In this document: piece by piece, positions 54,646 to 62,334 of the stretch
How positions within the stretch are numbered: position 1 is the first letter of the stretch
How the letters are laid out: the number at the start of each line of letters is the position of its first letter
NCBI RefSeq assembly: GCF_003385955.1
Contig: NZ_QRDW01000009.1
Location: 62,001-126,000 of the forward strand
Direction: 5' to 3'
DNA: 64,000 nt
From: Aestuariispira insulae
GTDB taxonomy: Bacteria > Pseudomonadota > Alphaproteobacteria > UBA8366 > Aestuariispiraceae
Program-made: the position numbers and the translations under genes
The notes under the pieces: model-generated
Told to the model about the DNA's origin: nothing
The model's database searches: none
Seen by the model: the letters and a program-made list of their open reading frames with translations, nothing else

Positions 54646-55623
54646 ATGAAAAACATGTTTCTTTCATTCGCGTTTGCGGCCGCGGCCAGTTTCGCCGCTA
54701 CCGCCCTGGCCGAACCGACGGTCGGGATCAGCCCCTGGGGGCCTGATGATGAGATCGGCCGCCTCAACCTGATGACGGAGGAAACCCGTGCCGCAGTTCT
54801 GAGCCGCGTTGCCAGCGGCAAAAGCTATGATCTCAGCGTGGATTATTTTGTTGGCATGCCCAGCTGGCACGGGATCGGCGATCCCCGTTATCAATATTGG
54901 CTGACCCATACACCCCATGGCACGGTTGTGGACGATCCGATGGGTGTCGGCCAGGAAATCAACCACCATGTCAGCTATACCGGGGATGCAGTCTCCATGT
55001 ATACCCACATGGGCACCCATATTGATGCCCTCAATCATTTTGGCCTCAAGGGTAAGATCTGGAACGGATTTTCCGCCAGCGAGCATCTGGGTGACAGGGG
55101 TTGGAAAAAAGCCGGAGCCGAAACCATTCCTCCGATCATTGCCCGGGGCGTGATGCTGGATATCCCGGTGGCACTCGGCCTTGAGGAATTGCCGGAAAAC
55201 TACCGGATCACCCCGGATGATCTAAAATCCGCCCTTTCCCATCATAAGGTGGATCTGCAATCCGGTGACGTGGTTATGATCCGGACCGGCCGCATGCGTC
55301 ATTATCTGGATGAAACGGCCTATATGCATAACGCACCAGGATTGGATATCACAGCGGCCAAATGGCTGGTGGAGGAAAAGGGTGCAATGCTGCTTGGCGC
55401 GGATAATCTCAGTCTCGAGGCGTTTCCTTCCCAGACGGAGGGTGATTATGTGCCGGTCCACACTTATCTTCTTGCAGAAAAGGGGGTGATGATCATGGAA
55501 CTGGTGATGCTGGAAGATCTGTCCCGCGACCAGATTTATGAATTTGCCTTCATCGGCGGGTCATTGAAATTCCGCGGGGCCAGCGCCGCCCCCATGCGCC
55601 CCATTGCCCTTCCGCTGAAATAA
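54646..55623 (+). CDS. Secreted cyclase-family (kynurenine formamidase-like) hydrolase
   Basis: A 325-aa protein with a signal peptide (MKNMFLSFAFAAAASFAATALA). The domain has the cyclase family (PF04199) metal motif HMGTHIDALNHFG (HxGTHxDxxxH) near residue 125, and later LDIPVALGLEELPENY, VVMIRTGRM. Family members include kynurenine formamidase and isatin hydrolase; this one is exported, so it acts on a periplasmic amide or lactone. It is 4 bp after the EamA gene, in one operon. The physiological substrate is unknown. Confidence 0.88.
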   Translation: MKNMFLSFAFAAAASFAATALAEPTVGISPWGPDDEIGRLNLMTEETRAAVLSRVASGKSYDLSVDYFVGMPSWHGIGDPRYQYWLTHTPHGTVVDDPMGVGQEINHHVSYTGDAVSMYTHMGTHIDALNHFGLKGKIWNGFSASEHLGDRGWKKAGAETIPPIIARGVMLDIPVALGLEELPENYRITPDDLKSALSHHKVDLQSGDVVMIRTGRMRHYLDETAYMHNAPGLDITAAKWLVEEKGAMLLGADNLSLEAFPSQTEGDYVPVHTYLLAEKGVMIMELVMLEDLSRDQIYEFAFIGGSLKFRGASAAPMRPIALPLK

Positions 55624-55641
55624 CCATCTGCGACACTATGC

Positions 55642-56319
55642 TTATTTGGCATCGTGAAAAATAACACCCAGCGCGTGGCGTTGGCCGGATCGGATCCGGC
55701 TGACGCCATGGCGCATGGTCACCCGGTAATCGCCGCGCTTCCCTTTTTTGGGCTGATGATTGACCGGAAAGACCACCGCATCCCCCTGTTTCAGCGGTAT
55801 CACCTCGGCACGTGACTGCATCCGGGCGCGCTGTTCGGTCAGAATAAACTCACCGCCCTCGAAATCCGTTTCCGGGCGGGAAAGCAATATGGCAACCTGC
55901 AGCGGAAAAACCATCTCGCCATAAAGATCCTGATGCAGGCAGTTATAATCCCCTTCGCCATAACGCAGGATAAGCGGGGTCGGCCTTTCCTGGCCATTTT
56001 GATGGCAGCGTTTCAAATAGTCCTGATGAACGGCTGGATAGCGGATCGCCACCCCCATCCTGGCCGTCCATTCATTGGCGATCTCCGCCAGGGCCGGATA
56101 GAGGCTGTTGCGCAAATCCAGGATCCGGTCCGGCAAAGGATAAGAGAAATAGCGGTATTCTCCCTGGCCAAAACCATGCCGGGCCATGGCCACGGTTGAT
56201 CGATAGCGTTGATCGTCATCGTAACCATTTACAAAAGACTGGCATTCCGACGGAGATAACAACCCGGTTAACAGGCAATAGCCGGTTTCATTCAGGGCGT
56301 CTTTATTGATTTGCACCAA
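55642..56319 (-). CDS. 2-oxoglutarate/Fe(II)-dependent oxygenase, non-AUG start
   Basis: A 225-aa protein with a double-stranded beta-helix: HQDLYGEMVFPLQVAILLS carries the HxD metal pair near residue 125, FEGGEFILTEQ follows, and the distal His and the 2-oxoglutarate-binding Arg are in TMRHGVSRIRSGQRHALG near 200. This matches the prolyl 4-hydroxylase-type 2OG oxygenases (PF13640/PKHD-like). The start is TTG (or the adjacent GTG), with AAGG about 9 bases before the TTG; no ATG exists before residue 40. The substrate is unknown. It is convergent with the cyclase operon. Confidence 0.85.
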   Translation of the reverse strand: MVQINKDALNETGYCLLTGLLSPSECQSFVNGYDDDQRYRSTVAMARHGFGQGEYRYFSYPLPDRILDLRNSLYPALAEIANEWTARMGVAIRYPAVHQDYLKRCHQNGQERPTPLILRYGEGDYNCLHQDLYGEMVFPLQVAILLSRPETDFEGGEFILTEQRARMQSRAEVIPLKQGDAVVFPVNHQPKKGKRGDYRVTMRHGVSRIRSGQRHALGVIFHDAK

Positions 56320-56399
56320 GGGCGGGAACCTTCTGCATCCATGTGATCTGGATAGTTTAGCGATCCTGCCGCCGGGCCAGCCACCCGATCCTTGCGCTT

Positions 56400-56849
56400 C
56401 TAATAACCGCTGCTATACCCACCTTCTTCGGTGGATTTTTGCCCGCTGTCATCTTTGCTGCTCATGGTTACGATATACCAGACATTGCGCACGCCATCCC
56501 CGTTGATATCACCGGGTTTCTTATCCTTAATGAAAAGATAAAGAGGCTGTTCCTTGTAGGCCCATTGATTGCGCCCGTCCTTGCGGGGGATCATACTAAA
56601 ATCCCCTTTTGCCTCCGCGCCGTCGGCCGCATAGGCCGGCGGCCAGTTTGTCGCACAATCCTGATAGCAGTTGGAGATGCCCGGTAAATCGAGATCAAAG
56701 ACATAGAGCGTCAAGCCTGCTTCATTGGTCAGGATTTTGCCGCCTGCCACTTCCCGAACGGAAATGCCATTTGGCAGCGATAAACCGTAGCTGACGCAGC
56801 CCGCCAAGAGAGACAATGAAATCAGGATGCTCGCAAACCGAATTTTCAT
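56400..56849 (-). CDS. COG4315 (PF03640) lipoprotein
   Basis: A 149-aa probable lipoprotein: the signal peptide ends in the lipobox LLAGC (residues ~14-18). The body has the two secreted-repeat units of this family: LTLYVFDLDLPGISNCYQDC and later QPLYLFIKDKKPGD, with NWPP. The pattern YxFDxDxPGxSNC...C is the hallmark of COG4315, whose function is unknown; the paired Cys may bind metal or heme or form a disulfide. It ends in GGYSSGY, similar to its two paralogs at 60.3-61.2 kb. AGGGGAAG precedes the ATG. It lies downstream of the hybrid kinase on the same strand. Confidence 0.85.
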   Translation of the reverse strand: MKIRFASILISLSLLAGCVSYGLSLPNGISVREVAGGKILTNEAGLTLYVFDLDLPGISNCYQDCATNWPPAYAADGAEAKGDFSMIPRKDGRNQWAYKEQPLYLFIKDKKPGDINGDGVRNVWYIVTMSSKDDSGQKSTEEGGYSSGY

Positions 56850-56939
56850 AGACGTCTTCCCCTTAATCCAAAACCTGCACCGATCAGTTGTATTCTGATG
56901 CGCTTTTTGCCTGACTGCAATCATCGCACCATAAAAACG

Positions 56940-58856
56940 TTAACAATCGGTGACCTTGCTCAACGCACGCACCATGGCCTGAAACAATAGATCACGTTCT
57001 ATCGGCTTGGTGACATGATCATCCATACCAGCGCTGAGGTAGCGTTCACGATCTCCCTTCATGGCATTGGCCGTCAAAGCAATGATCGGTACATCGCTTT
57101 TTGGAGGGGCCATGGCGCGGATCTCGGCGGTCGCGGTGATCCCGTCCATGCGTGGCATCTGAGAATCCATCAAGATCAGATCATAATCTTCCGTTTCAAC
57201 CTTCGCGACCGCTGCGGCACCATCATCGGCAAAATCCATGGATACATTCAACCGCCCCAGGAATGCCTGCATCAGGCGCTGGTTCACATGGTTATCTTCA
57301 GCCACCAGGATACGCACAGGGGCCGTTCCTGCTTTTAGGAACCCCTCCGGCACTTCCGTTTGCAGATCTTTTGCATTCTCCAGGGCTGCTGGCTGACCGG
57401 CATCAAATTCTATTCCAACAGAAACAGTCGTGCCCCGGCCCTGCTGACTATCCAGCGATACGGTGCCTCCCATCAGTTCCGTCAATTCCCGACATATGGC
57501 CAAGCCCAAACCTGTGCCGCCATAGCGGCGCGAGACCGAACCATCCACCTGGGCAAATCGTGCAAACAGCTTTTCCTGGTCCGCCTTTGCGATACCAATG
57601 CCACTATCTTCGACCGTCAAGGTTACATGATGCCGACCGCTCTTTAACAACGAATGATCCATCCTGAGACTGACCGCACCCATATCCGTGAATTTAAGGG
57701 CATTTCCCAGAAGATTGTTCAAAATCTGGCGCAGACGCAATGTATCGCCGATCAAAACCGGTGGCATGACAGGCGGTAAAGACAGTTTAAAATCGATGCC
57801 TTTGGCATTGGCTGCCTGGCGCCAGAAACCGGCAACCCTTTTCAGTAGTTCCCCCATATCAAAGGCGACAGGTTCCAATTCCATTGCACCCGCCTCCACC
57901 TTGGAAAGGTCCAAAATGTCGTTTAACAGGTCTCTGAGTCCAAGGCCGCTTTCCCGAACATAACGCAACATCTGTTGCTGTTCTTCATTCAGGCCTTCAT
58001 CCATCAAAGCTTCTGTGAAGCCCAGAATACCGTTAAGCGGGGTGCGTAATTCATGGCTCATCACGGCAAGAAAATCGGATTTTGCACGATTTGCCGCCTC
58101 CGCCTGTTCCAAAGCCTCGCGCAACTCCGTGACATCCTCTTCTGTCACCACAAGATTGAATTCACCGGTCACTGGATCACGGCTGATCCGGACATCCATC
58201 GCATGCCGCCGCGGCCCGGCCAGGGTTTCCACCTGAAACTCCTCCCGGCTTGCCTGATGGTCCCGGGCCCGGCGCAACCGGTTCTGGCCGAGCGCCCGGT
58301 CGGAAAAGCGCCGTACAAATAAAGGGTCCGGATCAACAATCCGGTCTTCCCGGATATTGCCATAAATCGCGCCCGCGGCTTCATTCTGGCGCATCAGATG
58401 GCCATCCATGGAAAAAACAGTGATGGGATTGGGGATATAGCGCATCGCCTCGATCAGCATGATATTATCCGGCATACTTCCCAGATCAACATCGTCGGAC
58501 ACAAAGGCGATGATCCCTTCCACCGCATCGTCACCCAGCCGGATAGACCGATGGCGCATATGAGTAACCTTCGGCTTGTCGTTGGGATAGGTGGTCCAGG
58601 TTTCCTCGCGCTCGCCCTGCGCCGCGGCCATTTCAAAGGTCTGCCAAACCCGCCGTTTCGCACCATCACTGTCACCGGACAAGTCCTTGTCGATCATATC
58701 CTGGACCGTGTTCACACCCCACATCTTCAAAGCGGCCTGGTTGCACCACCAAAACTTATAGTTGCGAACATCAAAAAACCATACCGGAGTCGGTACCATT
58801 TCAAACAGTTCGGCCTCTGAACGATGTTGGAAATGTCTTAAATGGTCATTTGCCAT
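56940..58856 (-). CDS. Hybrid PAS sensor histidine kinase with C-terminal receiver
   Basis: A 638-aa soluble kinase. The N-terminal two PAS-like domains (TPVWFFDVRNYKFWWCNQAALKMWG near residue 24, NPITVFSMDGHLMRQNEAA near 150, ending VVTEEDVTELRE) match those of the kinase at 7813-9360. HisKA has [15 protein letters not shown] near 275, the ATPase domain NLLGNALKFTD, DSGIGI and GTGLGLAI, and the receiver has LILMDSQMPRMDGI (phosphoacceptor Asp near 563) and ALTANAMKGD. No output domain or partner regulator gene is adjacent. It stands between two COG4315-related groups of genes on the same strand. The ribosome binding site is weak. Confidence 0.88.
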   Translation of the reverse strand: MANDHLRHFQHRSEAELFEMVPTPVWFFDVRNYKFWWCNQAALKMWGVNTVQDMIDKDLSGDSDGAKRRVWQTFEMAAAQGEREETWTTYPNDKPKVTHMRHRSIRLGDDAVEGIIAFVSDDVDLGSMPDNIMLIEAMRYIPNPITVFSMDGHLMRQNEAAGAIYGNIREDRIVDPDPLFVRRFSDRALGQNRLRRARDHQASREEFQVETLAGPRRHAMDVRISRDPVTGEFNLVVTEEDVTELREALEQAEAANRAKSDFLAVMSHELRTPLNGILGFTEALMDEGLNEEQQQMLRYVRESGLGLRDLLNDILDLSKVEAGAMELEPVAFDMGELLKRVAGFWRQAANAKGIDFKLSLPPVMPPVLIGDTLRLRQILNNLLGNALKFTDMGAVSLRMDHSLLKSGRHHVTLTVEDSGIGIAKADQEKLFARFAQVDGSVSRRYGGTGLGLAICRELTELMGGTVSLDSQQGRGTTVSVGIEFDAGQPAALENAKDLQTEVPEGFLKAGTAPVRILVAEDNHVNQRLMQAFLGRLNVSMDFADDGAAAVAKVETEDYDLILMDSQMPRMDGITATAEIRAMAPPKSDVPIIALTANAMKGDRERYLSAGMDDHVTKPIERDLLFQAMVRALSKVTDC

Positions 58857-58994
58857 AGGAAGACCGCCCCCCTGCCCCAGTTGGATATATCACTGCTGAT
58901 AAACCTAGCCAGCTATCCAGCCTTTGCAATGCAAAAGTCACGGCATATTATAGGCGACCAATAATTGAAAATGGTCAAAATCGTAGAACCGGCT

Positions 58995-59789
58995 TCAAAT
59001 GGCACCGGCCGGCCATTGCGCCTGCAGCTTGCTGGCCAACCCTTCCAGCTGGTCCTTTGACAGATTGCCGACCAGATTAAAACTCAGTGACGGGTTTAAC
59101 CAGTAAAAGGCCCCGGTTTTGCCCTGGGACACAAAGGCAAAGGATGATGTCTTGCCCGAGGGATTGGGCGTGATGAACAAGGTCACCCGTTCCCCCTTTT
59201 CATCTTCAAACATAAACTGGGCCGCCGCCCCATTGGTCGCCGCCAACAGACGCCCGCCGATCAGGTCAAAATCCAGCCCGCTCAGATCCGGCTCAATCAG
59301 TTGCCGGTCCAGCCTTTTTGACAGCCAGGAGACCAAATGCTGGGACTGTTCCGCCGTCACTTCGACAGGATGGGTCTTGTCAACCGAATAGACATCATGG
59401 GCATTGATGGCGAGATGGGCCTCCGCGGAAGCCGAAAAATCCTGTGACGCCAGGATTCCGCGCGTCATCCACCCCCCGGCGAGGCCAACCGCCAGCAGCA
59501 AAATTGACGCGGCCACCAGGCGCAGCTCCGGCCGCCAGAGACTCATTCGGCTTTCCCTGTTTTTCCGCAAGTTTCTCGGATCAAGATAGTCCGGCACGGG
59601 TGCGTCCACTTCCCGGTCAAACAGGGCTTTTAAATCCTGATTCTGCTGTTGCCAGGTCCGGACCTTTTCCATGGCGTCGGGGTTTTCTTTCAGGAACGCC
59701 TCCATGGCCCCGACCCGATCAGGGTCGAGCTGGCCGTCCACATACATCATCATTTCATCATCGCTGAAAATGGGATCCTGTCTGCTCAT
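58995..59789 (-). CDS. Anti-sigma factor
   Basis: A 264-aa membrane protein that probably holds the ECF sigma factor inactive. The cytoplasmic N-terminus FSDDEMMMYVDGQLDPDRVGAMEAFL is the usual anti-sigma helical start but lacks the zinc-binding His/Cys pattern. One membrane span (VAASILLLAVGLAGGWMTRG, residues ~100-120) follows, then a ~140-residue periplasmic domain with FMFEDEKGERVTLFI. It overlaps the sigma gene by 4 bases (ATGA), so the two are translated together. GAGGACGGTGAA precedes the ATG. Confidence 0.88.
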   Translation of the reverse strand: MSRQDPIFSDDEMMMYVDGQLDPDRVGAMEAFLKENPDAMEKVRTWQQQNQDLKALFDREVDAPVPDYLDPRNLRKNRESRMSLWRPELRLVAASILLLAVGLAGGWMTRGILASQDFSASAEAHLAINAHDVYSVDKTHPVEVTAEQSQHLVSWLSKRLDRQLIEPDLSGLDFDLIGGRLLAATNGAAAQFMFEDEKGERVTLFITPNPSGKTSSFAFVSQGKTGAFYWLNPSLSFNLVGNLSKDQLEGLASKLQAQWPAGAI

Positions 59790-60307
59790 TTCACCGTCCT
59801 CACCGATACCGTTTTTTCCACCCCTTCCTCCGTCAGCCGGGTCAGATTCTGCCGGGCCCTTGAAAGCCTGGACATCACCGTACCCTGCGGAATATTGAGG
59901 ATTTCCGCCGCCTCCCGATAACTCACCCCTTCCAGGACCACCAAGGTTAAAACCTCTTTTTGATCTTCCGGTAGTTTGGCCAGTGCCTCGGCGGTCTGGC
60001 CCAGCGCGATCCGGTTGACCTGCGGCGCCTGCTCGGACAGACGCGCCGGATCCCGGACCTCTTCGATCGGCAGGCTGTTCCGGGCGAAATCCGTTCGGCG
60101 CACCTGGTTCCGGTTCACATTGACCATTACCTTGAACAGCCAGCTTTTCAGGGATCCGGAAGGCCGCCAAAGGCGGCGCTTCCGAATGGCACGCTCCAGA
60201 CAATCCTGGACCAGGTCGTCCGCACGATCCCGGTCCTGGGTCAGCGCCAGCGCATAACGCCTGAGCGCCGGAACCTGATCGGCGATATCGTCCATCAAAT
60301 CAGCCAT
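59786..60307 (-). CDS. ECF-family RNA polymerase sigma factor
   Basis: A 173-aa extracytoplasmic-function sigma factor. Region 2 contains LVQDCLERAIRKRRLWRP and SWLFKVMVNVNRNQVRR; region 4 contains LPEDQKEVLTLVVLEGVSYREAAEILNIPQGTVMSRLSRAR. It lacks regions 1 and 3, as all ECF factors do. The gene is cotranscribed with the anti-sigma factor and preceded by two COG4315 protein genes; such linkage suggests that it controls them in response to an envelope signal. Its own target promoter is not identified. Confidence 0.93.
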   Translation of the reverse strand: MADLMDDIADQVPALRRYALALTQDRDRADDLVQDCLERAIRKRRLWRPSGSLKSWLFKVMVNVNRNQVRRTDFARNSLPIEEVRDPARLSEQAPQVNRIALGQTAEALAKLPEDQKEVLTLVVLEGVSYREAAEILNIPQGTVMSRLSRARQNLTRLTEEGVEKTVSVRTVK

Positions 60308-60334
60308 AACACTCCCTCGGCCCCAAAAACGGCC

Positions 60335-60748
60335 TTAATAACCGCTGCTGCCATCCATCCGGATCACGTGCCAGACATTCTTGACCTTATCGCCGGTCAC
60401 GTCTCCAGCCTTCTTATCTTTGATCCAGGTATAAAGCGGCATTCCTTTATAGGCCCATTGCCAATCACCGTCATCCCTGGTGATCACGGAAAAATCCCCT
60501 TCGGCCTTGGCATCCTTGGTGGCCATCATCGGCGACCAGGCAGTGGCGCATCCGCCATTGCAATTGGATTTTCCAGGCTGGTCCTTATCAAAAGTATAGA
60601 GGGTCATTCCCTTTGCATTGGCCAGAACCTTGCCAAGCGAACTTTCCTGATACTGGAAACCGGCCGCCGCATGATGATCGGCAAGTGCCGCGGTAGCGCC
60701 CAACGCCAGCGCGGCAGTGAGGATGGATGCTTTTAAAACCTGTTTCAT
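60335..60748 (-). CDS. COG4315 (PF03640) secreted protein
   Basis: A 137-aa protein with a cleavable signal peptide (MKQVLKASILTAALALGATAALA) and no lipobox Cys, so it is a soluble periplasmic or secreted protein. It has the two repeats of COG4315: MTLYTFDKDQPGKSNCNGGC and MPLYTWIKDKKAGD, with the HHAAAGF segment after the signal peptide and a short tail MDGSSGY. Function unknown; the family is often small, secreted and linked to ECF sigma factors. AAAGGAAC precedes the ATG. It lies 27 bp before the sigma gene and 20 bp after its paralog. Confidence 0.88.
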   Translation of the reverse strand: MKQVLKASILTAALALGATAALADHHAAAGFQYQESSLGKVLANAKGMTLYTFDKDQPGKSNCNGGCATAWSPMMATKDAKAEGDFSVITRDDGDWQWAYKGMPLYTWIKDKKAGDVTGDKVKNVWHVIRMDGSSGY

Positions 60749-60768
60749 GTCGATTGTTCCTTTCACGA

Positions 60769-61221
60769 TCAATAGCTGCCGCCATAGCCGCCATTGCCGC
60801 CATAGCTGTAGGTTTTTTGGGCTTTCTTGATCAGGACCGCATGCCAGACACCACCGATGCCGTGACCAGTCATATCGCCGGGCCGATCATCCTGGGCATA
60901 GAGATAAAGCGGTTGGCCCTTATAAGCCCATTGCCAGACATTACCGTCCCGCTTGATCACCGAATAATCACCCTGGGCCGCCTGATAACCGCTGGCCAGC
61001 ACCGCAGGCCATTTGGCTGCGCAAGCCTCGTGGCAGTTGGACACACCCGGCATATCCAGATCAAAGGTATAGAGCGTCATGCCATGGGTATCGGTCAGCA
61101 GATAGCCGCCGTTGGCTTTGGCCAGGGTCAATGCCGGGGGGACGGATTGCGCGCCACTGCTGAAACAGGCGGTCAGGGTCATGGCACCGGCCAGGGCAAG
61201 TAAGCGGGAACGGATGGTCAT
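60769..61221 (-). CDS. COG4315 (PF03640) lipoprotein, paralog
   Basis: A 150-aa probable lipoprotein (lipobox LTAC within AMTLTACFSSG). Body: MTLYTFDLDMPGVSNCHEAC and QPLYLYAQDDRPGD, the same two-unit pattern as its neighbour, and a tail YGGNGGYGGSY rich in Gly, Ser and Tyr. AAAAAGGATC precedes the ATG at 61221; a longer frame (to 61287) has no leader character. It is the first gene of the sigma-containing operon, so a promoter should lie in 61222-61376. Confidence 0.87.
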   Translation of the reverse strand: MTIRSRLLALAGAMTLTACFSSGAQSVPPALTLAKANGGYLLTDTHGMTLYTFDLDMPGVSNCHEACAAKWPAVLASGYQAAQGDYSVIKRDGNVWQWAYKGQPLYLYAQDDRPGDMTGHGIGGVWHAVLIKKAQKTYSYGGNGGYGGSY

Positions 61222-61376
61222 AGGGTTGATCCTTTTTCGAAGTGGTAAATTTGTCCCTCCGAAAACAGAACAGGTCGACCGGGCCAATTATTCCCAGATT
61301 TTTCGACTTTTTTTCATTGTGATTGAAAAACAAAGGGATGCGCATGCTTTCACGCGCATCCGCAATAGATCGGCGG

Positions 61377-62225
61377 TTAATTTTCCCGCCCGATAAAGTC
61401 CAGCAGATACCCTGTGACCTCTTCCGGCCGGTCTTCCATCAGGAAATGGCCGCATCCTTCCAGGATTTTGAGCGCCGACCCCGGAATATCTCCGTGCAAC
61501 CGGTGCGCCCAATCAACCATCTGCCATTCGTCATTCTGGCCCCACAGGATCTGGACCGGTATCTCCCCCAACCTGTCCAGGTGCGGGACAACCTCCTGGG
61601 TATGGGTCGGGTCGTAATGGCGGATCTGATGCTGGAACAGGCTCGCCTGTCCGATAGGGTTGGAGATCAGCTCCAGGAAATAGGCCTGGGCCCCTTCGGC
61701 AAAAGCCGCTTTGTCATGAACGGCAGAAGACAGCCAATCATGAAAATGGGCCCGATGATCCGCGTCCGACGCCGTTATCAGTTTTTCCAATCCTTCGTGC
61801 ATCTGCTGGCGGGTGCGCGGTGAAGGCCAGCTGTCATAGCTGACAATATCCAGCAAGGTCAGGGATCTCGGCATCCGGCCCGCCAACAGGGCCAGGCGCA
61901 GGGCCACCGCGCCGCCGATATCATGGGCAACCAGATGAAAATCCGTCAGCCCCCAATGGTCCAGCAACCCTTCCAGCACCGGCACCTGCCCGGTAACGGA
62001 GGTGTCCACCGCCGGGTCCCAGGGCCGCTCCGACAGGCCAAATCCCAGCAGGTCATAGAGATAAACACGATAACCGGCTTCGGCCAGTTGGGGCGCGACA
62101 TGACGCCAGATATAGGATGAAGACGGCGTGCCATGCATCAGGACAACGGGCGTGCCTTCGCCGTAAATGCCATAGGCAATGCGGTTGCCATTGACGATGA
62201 CATGATCTTTCACGAGAGGGTTCAT
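61377..62225 (-). CDS. Alpha/beta hydrolase, haloalkane dehalogenase-like
   Basis: A 282-aa cytoplasmic hydrolase. The start VNGNRIAYGIYGEGTPVVLMHGTPSSSYIW carries the oxyanion HGTP motif; the nucleophile is Asp in VAHDIGGAVALRLAL (DxG, not Ser as in esterases) near residue 104, and the catalytic acid and His are in WGQNDEWQM and EGCGHFLMED. Asp nucleophile and HGxP fit haloalkane dehalogenase, epoxide hydrolase or fluoroacetate dehalogenase. The substrate is unknown. AAGGAG precedes the ATG at 62225. It is divergent from a LysR gene, which probably controls it. Confidence 0.88.
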   Translation of the reverse strand: MNPLVKDHVIVNGNRIAYGIYGEGTPVVLMHGTPSSSYIWRHVAPQLAEAGYRVYLYDLLGFGLSERPWDPAVDTSVTGQVPVLEGLLDHWGLTDFHLVAHDIGGAVALRLALLAGRMPRSLTLLDIVSYDSWPSPRTRQQMHEGLEKLITASDADHRAHFHDWLSSAVHDKAAFAEGAQAYFLELISNPIGQASLFQHQIRHYDPTHTQEVVPHLDRLGEIPVQILWGQNDEWQMVDWAHRLHGDIPGSALKILEGCGHFLMEDRPEEVTGYLLDFIGREN

Positions 62226-62276
62226 AACAGGCTCCTTAAAAAAAATCCCTTTCAGGAGTCTTAGCCCACCGCTACA

Positions 62277-62304
62277 ATATGACACAAACGAATGATTGTC
62301 ATAT
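62277..62304. promoter_or_regulatory. Inverted repeat, probable LysR operator
   Basis: ATATGACA and TGTCATAT form a perfect 8-bp inverted repeat with a 12-base spacer, in the 109-bp gap between the divergent hydrolase and LysR genes. The T-N11-A type symmetry, the position and the AT-rich halves fit a LysR-type operator that controls both promoters. Confidence 0.68.
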
Positions 62305-62334
62305 ATTGATCGATATTCTTCATGTGAGGTTTTT

